Assembly (NCBI GenBank): GCA_002382645.1
Contig: DFYP01000202.1
Coordinates: forward strand, 18,769 to 46,301
Length of the DNA stretch: 27,533 bases
Reading direction: 5' to 3'
Source of the DNA: Desulfovibrio sp. UBA4079
GTDB lineage: Bacteria > Desulfobacterota > Desulfovibrionia > Desulfovibrionales > Desulfovibrionaceae
Shown: one piece after another, positions 1 to 6,858 of the stretch
How the letters are laid out: each line of letters starts with the position of its first letter
Numbering within the stretch: position 1 is the stretch's first letter
Notes under the pieces: generated by a model
Databases searched by the model: none
What the model saw: the letters and a program-made list of their open reading frames with translations, nothing else
Told to the model about the DNA's origin: nothing
Translations under genes and position numbers: made by a program

Positions 1-871
1 GGCGGGCCGTGTCCATGAACGCGAGCAGCGCCGGGGAGCGCCAGCGGCCCTGGCGCACGACCATCTGGGTCTGCACCGCGAATCCCGGTTCGCGCCAGGG
101 CAGGGTCAGCAGTCCGCCCTCGCGGGCCTCCTGCTCCACGCTCACGGCCGGCAGCAGGGCCACGCCCAGGTTTGCCGCCACGCAGCGCTTGATGGCCTCC
201 ACGCTGGAGAACTCCATCCAGGACCCGGGCGCGCAGTCGCAGGCGGCCAGGCTGCGCTCAAAGGACAGGCGGTAGCTGCAGCTGGGCCCGCTGTAGATGA
301 TGGTCTCGCCCTTGAGGTCCCGGGCCCGGACCCCGGCGCGGCCCGCCAGGCGGTGTCCCGGGGCTGCGGCGATGACCATGTCCTCGCGCCGCAGGGTCTC
401 GGCCACGAAGCGGGGTTCGCGCACCGGCGCGCCGATGACAAAGGCCAGGTCCGCCCGGTCCTCGGCCAGATAGTTCTTGATTTCCGCATAGCTGGCCGGC
501 TTGAGGATGAGGCGCACCTGGGGGTGCTCCTGGCGGAAGGCCTGGAGCACCTCGGGCAGGCGGTGCCCGGCCAGGGACTCCGAGGAGCAGATGGTCAGCT
601 TGCCGCAGGGCCGGGCCGAGGCCCCCAGGCTGCCCACGGCCTCCTCGGCCAGGGCCACGATGCGTTCGGCATAGGGCAGCAGGGATTCGCCCATGGCGGT
701 CAGGAGCACCTTGCGGGGCCTGCGCTCGAACAGCGGCGCACCCAGCTCCTCTTCCAGGGCCCGGATCTGGGCCGAGACCGAGGACTGCACCAGATGCACG
801 GCCGCGGCCGCGCGCTTGAAGCTGCCGTGCCGGGCCGCCTCCAGAAAGGTCCGCAGTTGCCGGATGTCCAC
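1..871 (-). CDS. LysR-family transcriptional regulator (3' end beyond window)
   Basis: A DNA-binding regulator of the LysR type. The N-terminus reads VDIRQLRTFLEAARHGSF, the usual winged helix-turn-helix opening, with the recognition region around residues 18-60 (AAAAVHLVQSSVSAQI, then RALEEELGAPLFER). The rest matches a periplasmic-binding-like effector domain. About 290 codons are open to the window edge, so only the last 10-20 residues of a typical ~300-residue protein are missing. I chose the GTG at 871: it gives the canonical N-terminus and has a GGAGGAGG Shine-Dalgarno sequence a few bases upstream, whereas the ATG near 886 is in another frame. It is divergent from the gene at 974, so that gene is the first candidate target. 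The effector cannot be read from sequence. Confidence 0.93.
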   Translation of the reverse strand, partial: MDIRQLRTFLEAARHGSFKRAAAAVHLVQSSVSAQIRALEEELGAPLFERRPRKVLLTAMGESLLPYAERIVALAEEAVGSLGASARPCGKLTICSSESLAGHRLPEVLQAFRQEHPQVRLILKPASYAEIKNYLAEDRADLAFVIGAPVREPRFVAETLRREDMVIAAAPGHRLAGRAGVRARDLKGETIIYSGPSCSYRLSFERSLAACDCAPGSWMEFSSVEAIKRCVAANLGVALLPAVSVEQEAREGGLLTLPWREPGFAVQTQMVVRQGRWRSPALLAFMDTAR

Positions 872-917
872 GCCTCCTCCTCCATGGTTCGGAAAAATCG
901 CATCGTCACGTCAAAAC

Positions 918-964
918 GATTCGGTTGATTCGATTGTTTAGCAGGCTCATCCTGGGCCGGTCAA
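918..964. promoter_or_regulatory. Divergent control region with tandem GATTCGRTT repeat
   Basis: The 102-bp gap between the LysR gene and the divergent gene holds a tandem nonamer, GATTCGGTT (918-926) then GATTCGATT (927-935). On the minus strand, TTGACC (964-959) and TAAACA (940-935), 18 bases apart, could be a weak lysR promoter; the repeats would then lie at its start site, as expected for an autoregulatory operator. The plus-strand promoter is not clear. The repeat is seen directly; the role is inferred from the usual LysR divergent arrangement. Confidence 0.28.
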
Positions 965-973
965 GGAGGAGCC

Positions 974-1738
974 ATGGCCGATCGTCTGGAAGACCAAGCG
1001 GTTGCGGTGCGTGTGGGACTCTCGGCGCGCAGCGGGCTGGTGCTGCCGGTGCTCCGGACCGGGAACGGGACGGAGGCCTGCGGCGACTGTCTGGTCCTGG
1101 GACCTGAAACCCCGGAGGGCGCAACCCTGCGCTACCCGGCCGCCCTGCCCCCGGCCCAGCAGGGCCTGGCCCTGGCCGCGGCCCTGCATCTGCTCCGGCC
1201 GCCCCGGCCCTGGCCCCAGGCCCCCTGCACCCTGCGCACCCCGGATGGGCCGCGCCAGGCGTGGCGCTGCCGGGGCCGCATCCTGGTGGAGTTTCCCGCT
1301 CCCCTGCTCCGGGAACTGACCCCAGCCGAGGCCCTGGCCGTGGGGCTCGGCGCCTCGCCCCTGGCCTCGGCCCCCTGGCGCATCACCCTGGACCGGGCCA
1401 TGCTGGCGGCACGGTGTCCGGACCTGGAAACCCTGTTGGCCTGGCGCATGCCCGAGGGACTGGCCGCCGGGTTGCGGGACCAGGGCCTGGCCGGGCTGGT
1501 CCTCTGCGTCCTGGGCCCCCATGGCCCGCTGGTGCGCTCCTGGCTGGACACGGGCCAGGAACTCCCCTCCCCTTTGGCGGCCGGGGCCGCTGCCTGCCTC
1601 TGGCAGCGCGGCGGCCGGGACAGGGGCCGGGTCGCGGTGCGCTGGCCGGTTTCCGGGGAGGCCCTGGAGGTCCGTCTCCGGATCGGACCGTCCGGAATCG
1701 AGCGCCTGCACCTGCCCCTTCGTGTGCGCACGGCATGA
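974..1738 (+). CDS. Unrecognised protein, probably a degenerate PhzF/DapF-fold family member
   Basis: A 254-residue soluble protein that I cannot name. Two stretches resemble the two halves of the PhzF/diaminopimelate epimerase fold. Residues ~56-115 (LPPAQQGLALAAALHLL, then LRTPDG and RILVEFPAP) follow the PhzF pattern of a CGHAT-type loop, helix, L-x-T-x-x-G strand and D/E-F-P-A-P. Residues ~185-230 (SWLDTGQELPSPLAAGAAAC, then a V-x-V-R-W strand and G-E-A-L-E-V-R-L) follow the PhzF pattern RFFAP...EDPVTGSAH...GGELRVRL. The catalytic positions are not kept: QQG stands where CGH/CGNG is expected and LAAG where CGTG/VTGS is expected, and the Ser-Glu-Thr segment of PhzF is absent. The start is supported by AAGGAGGA just upstream. 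Expression is probably controlled by the divergent LysR protein. The fold is an inference by eye; enzymatic function is doubtful. Confidence 0.75.
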   Translation: MADRLEDQAVAVRVGLSARSGLVLPVLRTGNGTEACGDCLVLGPETPEGATLRYPAALPPAQQGLALAAALHLLRPPRPWPQAPCTLRTPDGPRQAWRCRGRILVEFPAPLLRELTPAEALAVGLGASPLASAPWRITLDRAMLAARCPDLETLLAWRMPEGLAAGLRDQGLAGLVLCVLGPHGPLVRSWLDTGQELPSPLAAGAAACLWQRGGRDRGRVAVRWPVSGEALEVRLRIGPSGIERLHLPLRVRTA

Positions 1739-1770
1739 AAAAAGCCCCCCGGACTCCGGGGGGCTTTTTT
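1738..1770. terminator. Bidirectional rho-independent terminator
   Basis: A perfect 15-bp inverted repeat (AAAAAAGCCCCCCGG / CCGGGGGGCTTTTTT) with a 3-base loop (ACT). It gives a G+C-rich stem followed by six U residues on either strand. It starts on the last base of the plus-strand stop codon and lies 17 bp beyond the secF stop, so it can serve both convergent genes. Confidence 0.93.
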
Positions 1771-1787
1771 CAGGGACCGGGACGGGT

Positions 1788-2852
1788 TCAGGCCTTGGCC
1801 GGAACCTCGTCCGAGGCGTTCCGCCGGAAGTGCAGCAGGATGGGGCTGGCCACAAAGATGGAGGAATAGGTGCCCACGAAGATGCCGACCATGAGGGCCA
1901 GGGCGAAGTCGTGGATCACGCTGCCGCCCAGGAGGTAGAGGCAGACCACCACGATCATGGTCAGGCCCGAGGTCAGGATGGTGCGCGACAGGGTCTGGTT
2001 CACCGAGTCGTTGATGATCTGGCCGAAGTTGCCGCCCTTGCCGTAGCGCAGGGTCTCGCGGATGCGGTCGAAGACGATGATGGTGTCGTTGAGCGAGTAG
2101 CCGATGATGGTCAACAGCGCGGCGATGACCGTGAGGTCGAACTCCTTGTCCAGCAGGGAGAATATCCCCACTGTTATGAGCACGTCGTGGATCAGCGCCA
2201 CCACGGCCCCTAGGGCGTAGGTCAATCGGAGGTACAGGCAGAGTCCCAGGGTGATGACCATGGCCGCCACGATGAGCCAGGACGTGGACAGGCCCAGGAA
2301 CTGCAGGGCCGAAATGCCCAGGAACAGGCCTCCGGCCATGATCCCGGCCGCGGTCCAGCGCTGCTCGAAGCGGCCGGAGATGTAGATGGCGATGAGCAGG
2401 ATGGCGTAATACATGGCCTCCAGGGCCTTGCTCCGGAGGTCCGCGCCCACCTTGGGCCCGACCATCTCCAGGCGGCGGATGTCGCCCTTGGCCTGAGGCA
2501 GCTTCTGCTCCAGGGCCTGGGACACGGACGTGCGCACGTCCTCGGAGCTGATCTCCGAGCTGGAGGTGCGCACCAGGTATTCCGAGTCCTCGGGCGCGCC
2601 GATCTGCTGGATCACCAGACCGGGCAGGTTCTGGTCCTCCAGGGCCTGGCGCACCTGGGTCATGTCGGTCTTCTGCTCGAACTTGACCTGCACCACGATG
2701 CCGCCGGCGAAGTCGATGCCGTAGCGCGGGCCGCCCTTGACCACCAGGGACACCAGCCCCAGGAGGATGAGCGCGGCCGAGACGCAGTAGGCCACATAGC
2801 GGAAGCCCACGAAGTCGATTTTCGTATCGGGACGGATGAAATGGAGGCCCAT
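1788..2852 (-). CDS. secF: Protein translocase subunit SecF, with extra hydrophobic segments
   Basis: The inner-membrane partner of SecD; the SecDF complex uses the proton-motive force to help pull exported proteins from the SecYEG channel. Visible marks are the first membrane segment (~16-38), the family sequence RYGIDFAGGIVVQVKF (43-58), the periplasmic P4 domain (~60-135), ALGAVVALIHDVLI (213-226) and GYSLNDTIIVFDRIRE (251-266). At 354 residues it is longer than many SecF proteins. The excess lies between RFEQRW (161-166) and the conserved ALGAVVALIHD: two hydrophobic stretches (~167-188 and ~191-209) that a standard six-helix SecF lacks. The gene follows secD by 11 bp and ends at the bidirectional terminator. 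Confidence 0.96.
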   Translation of the reverse strand: MGLHFIRPDTKIDFVGFRYVAYCVSAALILLGLVSLVVKGGPRYGIDFAGGIVVQVKFEQKTDMTQVRQALEDQNLPGLVIQQIGAPEDSEYLVRTSSSEISSEDVRTSVSQALEQKLPQAKGDIRRLEMVGPKVGADLRSKALEAMYYAILLIAIYISGRFEQRWTAAGIMAGGLFLGISALQFLGLSTSWLIVAAMVITLGLCLYLRLTYALGAVVALIHDVLITVGIFSLLDKEFDLTVIAALLTIIGYSLNDTIIVFDRIRETLRYGKGGNFGQIINDSVNQTLSRTILTSGLTMIVVVCLYLLGGSVIHDFALALMVGIFVGTYSSIFVASPILLHFRRNASDEVPAKA

Positions 2853-2863
2853 CTGGTCTCTCC

Positions 2864-4465
2864 TTAGATGCTGAGGGTGGCGGCTTCGGGGCGTCTCTTC
2901 ACGTACCAGTCGAAGAAGATCCGCGACACGAAGATGGCCGTGAACATGGAGGTCAGGATGCCCAGGATGAGCGTCACCGCGAAGCCCCGGATGGGGCCCG
3001 TGCCGAACTGGTAGAGGATGGCCGCGGTGAGCACGCTGGTCAGGTTGGCGTCCACGATGGTCAGGGTGGCCCGGTCAAAGCCCAGGTCCACGGCCGCCGC
3101 CACGCTGAGGCCCTTGCGGATCTCCTCGCGGATGCGTTCGTAGATGAGCACGTTGGCGTCCACGGCCATGCCGATGGTCAGAATGATGCCCGCGATGCCG
3201 GGCAGGGTCAGGGTGGCCCCGAACAGGGCCAGCCCGGCCAGGGTCAGGACGATGTTGAGCAGGAGGACCACGTCGGCCACCAGGCCCGAGAGCCCGTAGT
3301 AGGCCACCATGAACAGGATGATGAGCGCGCCGCCCACCAGGGTGGAGATGACGCCCTTGTCGATGGACTCCTGGCCCAGGGAGGGGCCCACGCTGCGCTG
3401 CTCCAGCACCGAGACCGGCGCGGGCAGGGAGCCGGCCCGCAGGACCACGGCCAGGTCGGCGGCCTCCTCGGGGGTGAAGCTGCCGGTGATGCTGGCCTTG
3501 CCGCCGGAAATCTTTTCCTGGATGACCGGGGCCGAATAGACCTTGCCGTCCAGGACGATGGCCATGCGCTTCTTCACGTTCTCGCCGGTGAGGCGCTCGA
3601 AGGAGCGCGCGCCGCGAGGATTGAAGGCGATGCCCACGTAGGGCTCGCCGTAGTTGCCGAAGTGCACCTGGGCGTCGCTGATGGCCTCGCCCGTGAGCAC
3701 CACTTCCTTCTTGAGCGCGATGGGCTTCTCCAGGTAGCCGCCGTCCTTGCTCCGGTGCAGGATGACCGAGAGCTCGGAGCCCGGGGGCAGCACGCCGCCC
3801 TTCTTGGCCTGCTCCGGGTCCACGGTGTCGTCCACCATGCGGAACTCCAGGTGCGCGGTCTTGCCGATGATCTTGATGGCCCGCTCGGGGTCCTGGAGGC
3901 CCGGGAGCTGGACCTGGATGCGGTTCTCGTCCTGCTGCTTGCGGATGTCGGGCTCGGCCACGCCGAACTCGTCGATGCGGTTCCGGATGGTCTTCACGGC
4001 CTGGTCCAGGGTGAGCTTGGTCAGCTGCTTCACGTAGTCCTGGGTGTAGGCCAGGGTATAGACCACGCGGCCCTCGCGGGGCTGCTTGCCGTCCACGCGC
4101 ATCTGCTTGAACTGCTTCTTGAGCAGGTCCTCGAAGGCGCTCTCCTTGTCCACGGTGAGCAGGGCCAGTTCGAGGCGTTCGCCGGGCAGGAGCGTGGGCT
4201 TGAGGACCACGATCTCGTCCTCGCGGGCCGCGTTGCGCAGGTCATCGCCGGCGATGGCCAGGCTGTTCTCCAGGGCCTTCTTCATGTCCACGCCCAGCGT
4301 GAGATGAATGCCGCCCTTGAGGTCCAGGCCCAGATTGATGCGGCGGTCGGGCAGGATGCGGGCCAGCGGCGAGTTCTGCACGGCCGGAATCGAGGGCAGG
4401 ACGTAAGCGGCCCCGAGGACCAGCACCACGAGGGTCAGGGCCACTCTCCAGTTCAGTTTCTTCAT
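2864..4465 (-). CDS. secD: Protein translocase subunit SecD
   Basis: The larger SecDF subunit, which captures translocating proteins on the periplasmic side. The 533-residue product has an N-terminal membrane segment (~8-27), then RINLGLDLKGGIHLTLGVDM (42-61), the periplasmic P1 head with IDEFGVAEPDI and QVQLPGL, and a C-terminal five-helix bundle containing GMAVDANVLIYERIREE. Length and motifs are normal for the family. The ATG is preceded by GGGAG at good spacing. It is in the usual order yajC-secD-secF; the 136-bp gap to yajC contains no gene, only a short hairpin. Confidence 0.97.
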   Translation of the reverse strand: MKKLNWRVALTLVVLVLGAAYVLPSIPAVQNSPLARILPDRRINLGLDLKGGIHLTLGVDMKKALENSLAIAGDDLRNAAREDEIVVLKPTLLPGERLELALLTVDKESAFEDLLKKQFKQMRVDGKQPREGRVVYTLAYTQDYVKQLTKLTLDQAVKTIRNRIDEFGVAEPDIRKQQDENRIQVQLPGLQDPERAIKIIGKTAHLEFRMVDDTVDPEQAKKGGVLPPGSELSVILHRSKDGGYLEKPIALKKEVVLTGEAISDAQVHFGNYGEPYVGIAFNPRGARSFERLTGENVKKRMAIVLDGKVYSAPVIQEKISGGKASITGSFTPEEAADLAVVLRAGSLPAPVSVLEQRSVGPSLGQESIDKGVISTLVGGALIILFMVAYYGLSGLVADVVLLLNIVLTLAGLALFGATLTLPGIAGIILTIGMAVDANVLIYERIREEIRKGLSVAAAVDLGFDRATLTIVDANLTSVLTAAILYQFGTGPIRGFAVTLILGILTSMFTAIFVSRIFFDWYVKRRPEAATLSI

Positions 4466-4530
4466 GGATTCTCCCGAACGGGTCCTTGAGCCGGAACCGG
4501 CCCGTGCGTCAGAAAGACAGGGGCGAACCT

Positions 4531-4547
4531 CCCGGAGACGCTCCGGG
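4531..4547 (-). other. Short hairpin in the yajC-secD gap
   Basis: CCCGGAG-ACG-CTCCGGG forms a 7-bp stem with a 3-base loop in the 136-bp gap between yajC and secD. No U-run follows on the minus strand, so it is a poor intrinsic terminator. It could stabilise or separate message segments. I see no small gene or clear promoter in the rest of this gap. Confidence 0.35.
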
Positions 4548-4601
4548 GCTGGTCCGCCATGCTGTCTCGCCGCGTCCTGGGCCGGACGAGTTGAGGATGC
4601 T

Positions 4602-4949
4602 CTACTTCTCTTCCTTGTCGGCCTTGCGCGTCGGATTCATCAAACCGGCCACGTAGTTCCGGTTGACCTTCACGGACACGCCCGAGGCGATCTCCACGGT
4701 GAGGGTGTCGCCGTCCACGTCCAGGACCGCGCCCTCGATGCCGCCCGCGGTGATGACCCGGTCGCCCTTGCGCACGCCGGCCAGCATTTCCTTGTGCTGC
4801 TTCGCCTTCTTCTGCTGCGGACGGATGAGCAGGAAGTAGAAGATGGCGAACATCAGGATCAGCGGCAGGAAGGCGGTGATCGGGTTGCCCCCGTCGGCGC
4901 CGGCGCCGCCGGCGGAGCCCATGGCGTGGGCGATGGAATCAAACAGCAT
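4602..4949 (-). CDS. yajC: Preprotein translocase accessory protein YajC
   Basis: A small single-pass inner-membrane protein that associates with SecDF. It has 115 residues: a short Gly/Ala-rich N-terminus, one membrane helix (~24-41, FLPLILMFAIFYFLLIRPQQ) and the conserved cytoplasmic sequence RPQQKKAKQHKEML, GDRVITAGGIEGAV and a V-x-V-x-R-N-Y-V strand. It has the normal length and a charged Lys/Glu tail. It follows the GXGXG glutamate synthase gene by only 27 bp with no terminator between, so read-through from the glt genes is likely. An AGGAGG-like Shine-Dalgarno sequence precedes the ATG. Confidence 0.96.
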   Translation of the reverse strand: MLFDSIAHAMGSAGGAGADGGNPITAFLPLILMFAIFYFLLIRPQQKKAKQHKEMLAGVRKGDRVITAGGIEGAVLDVDGDTLTVEIASGVSVKVNRNYVAGLMNPTRKADKEEK

Positions 4950-4976
4950 GGAAACCTCCTGGGTTCTCTTGCCCGG

Positions 4977-5741
4977 CTAGGCCGGGACGTACAGGTTGCC
5001 GTAAGGCCGGTGCGAGAAGGGCCGGACCTTGACGAAGGACTCGGCCAGAATCTTCTTGGCGTCCAGCTTGAGTTCCTTGGCGTAGTCCGCGACGATGCCC
5101 CGGATGATCTTCATGTCCTCGGCGTCGCAGGGCTGGCTGTGCAGGTGCGGGCCGAGCTGGGTCACGGGCACTTCGCCCCGGACGTAGATCACCCCGCCGT
5201 GCATGCCCGTCCCGAGACTGCGGCCCGCCACCGGCGCGTCCGGCTTATCAGAAAACATGCCGAGAAGCAAAATGATTCCGCCGGCCATATATTCGCCCAG
5301 GAAGTCCCCGGCCTTGCCGCCGACCACGATGACCGGGAGTTTCTCCATGTAGGCCTTCATGTGGATGCCCACGCGGTAGCCCACGTCGCTCTTGATGTAG
5401 ATGCGGCCGCCGCGCATGGCGTAGCCGATGACGTCCCCGGCCATGCCCTCGACCACCACCAGGCCGTCGTCCATGGTATTGCCGACCCCATCCTGGGCGT
5501 TGTTCAGCACCCGGATGGTGGGCCCGCTCATGAACGCGGCCATGTCCTGGCCGGGCACGCCCTGGACCTGGAAATGCAGGTCGCCGGTGAGCCCTGTGGC
5601 GATGTAGCGCTGGCTGTTCACGTCGTTGAGCACGAAGTCCGTGACGCCCTGGTCCACGGCCTCGCGGATCTTCTCGTTGAATTGGCGGTAGTAGGTCTCC
5701 CCCGCCGTGAGGGTGAGCTTCTTGCGCGTTTTCGTCGCCAT
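4977..5741 (-). CDS. Glutamate synthase GXGXG (alpha-helix/beta-helix) domain protein
   Basis: A 254-residue stand-alone version of the C-terminal GXGXG domain of large-subunit glutamate synthase (GltB domain 3), as in archaeal-type split enzymes. The repeated glycine-rich turns of the right-handed beta-helix are clear: DDGLVVVEGMAGDVIGYAMR, GGRIYIKSDVGYRVGIHMK, VIVVGGKAGDFLGEYMAGG and GTGMHGGVIYVRGEV. In fused enzymes this domain is structural and holds the glutaminase and synthase parts together. It lies 4 bp after the glutaminase gene, so the two are probably translationally coupled. Codons near 5244-5294 are unusually A/T-ending compared with the rest of the gene. Confidence 0.93.
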   Translation of the reverse strand: MATKTRKKLTLTAGETYYRQFNEKIREAVDQGVTDFVLNDVNSQRYIATGLTGDLHFQVQGVPGQDMAAFMSGPTIRVLNNAQDGVGNTMDDGLVVVEGMAGDVIGYAMRGGRIYIKSDVGYRVGIHMKAYMEKLPVIVVGGKAGDFLGEYMAGGIILLLGMFSDKPDAPVAGRSLGTGMHGGVIYVRGEVPVTQLGPHLHSQPCDAEDMKIIRGIVADYAKELKLDAKKILAESFVKVRPFSHRPYGNLYVPA

Positions 5742-5745
5742 GGGA

Positions 5746-6846
5746 TCAGGCCTCCAGATTCACGATGACGGGTTCGCCGGCCTTGGGCATCCAGACCGAG
5801 TCCAGCTTGGGGCAGACCAGGCGCACGGCGCTCTCCTCGCTGGACATGAAGACCATGTCGTCCTTCTCGGCCACCAGCAGCGGCCGCAGCTTGATGCGGT
5901 CGTTGAGGCCCATGAGCCCGGTGTTGTCGGCCACCAGGATGGCGAAGGGGCCGTTGAGCATGGCCGGGCCGTAGACCGCGCGCAGCGTGGTGTAGAGCTC
6001 CTTGTCCTCGTCGGACATGCGGGCGATCTCGTCCCAGAACGGCGGGGCGAAGACCTTGGCCGCCAGGTCCTTGCTCAGGCCGTGCTTGCGGATGAGCAGG
6101 TCCAGGAGGTAGGCCACCACCTCGGTGTCGGTCATGAGCGTGCAGATGTAGCTGTGCTCGCAGAGGAACCGGCGGTTGATGCCGTAGGAGCTGATCTCGC
6201 CGTTGTGCACGATGGACCAGTCGAGCAGCGTGAACGGGTGCGCCCCGCCCCACCAGCCCGGGGTGTTCGTGGGGAAGCGATTGTGGCCGGTCCAGATGTA
6301 GGCGCTGTACTCGTCCAGGCGGTAGAACTCGGCCATGTCCTCGGGGAATCCCACGCCCTTGAACGCGCCCATGTTCTTGCCGCTCGAGAAGACGAAGGCC
6401 CCGGGCACGCCGGTGTTGATCTTCATGACCACCGAGACCACGTAGTCCTTCTCGTCAAAGACCTCGCGCAGGTCCTGGGGCTTTTCCCTCTTCACCGAGA
6501 GGAAGAAGCGCCAGACCACGGGCGGGTTCTTCACCGAGAGCACCCGGCGGGTGGGGATGGGCTCGGAGGCGTGGATGGTGAAATAGCGCTTGAGCACCTC
6601 CTCGGCGGCGTCCAGGCCGGCCTGGTCGTCGCACATGAGGTGGAAGGCGTACTTGTCGGCATGGTCCGGGTAGATGCCGTAGGCCGCGAAGCCGCCGCCC
6701 AGGCCGTTGCCGCGGTCGTGCATGCAGGCCATGGCCTTGATCGGGATCTCGCCTTTGATCAGGCCCTTCTTCTTGTGGATCACCCCGAAGATGCCGCAGC
6801 CCGAGATGTCCTTCTGGAAATCGTAATATCTTTCAGGTGCTTTCAT
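5746..6846 (-). CDS. Glutamate synthase glutaminase subunit (class II glutamine amidotransferase)
   Basis: A 366-residue Ntn-type glutaminase that would release ammonia from glutamine for the synthase subunit. The nucleophile is Cys17 in SGCGIFGV, preceded by a 16-residue leader that would have to be removed for an N-terminal Cys. Other family marks are MHDRGNGLGGGFAAYG, WTGHNRFPTNTPGWWGGAHP and the glutamine-site region SIVHNGEISSYG. In canonical GltB this domain is fused to the FMN domain; here it is separate, as in archaeal and some anaerobe systems. It lies 12 bp after the FAD oxidoreductase gene and 4 bp before the GXGXG gene. Confidence 0.93.
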   Translation of the reverse strand: MKAPERYYDFQKDISGCGIFGVIHKKKGLIKGEIPIKAMACMHDRGNGLGGGFAAYGIYPDHADKYAFHLMCDDQAGLDAAEEVLKRYFTIHASEPIPTRRVLSVKNPPVVWRFFLSVKREKPQDLREVFDEKDYVVSVVMKINTGVPGAFVFSSGKNMGAFKGVGFPEDMAEFYRLDEYSAYIWTGHNRFPTNTPGWWGGAHPFTLLDWSIVHNGEISSYGINRRFLCEHSYICTLMTDTEVVAYLLDLLIRKHGLSKDLAAKVFAPPFWDEIARMSDEDKELYTTLRAVYGPAMLNGPFAILVADNTGLMGLNDRIKLRPLLVAEKDDMVFMSSEESAVRLVCPKLDSVWMPKAGEPVIVNLEA

Positions 6847-6858
6847 TGTTCCCTCGCT

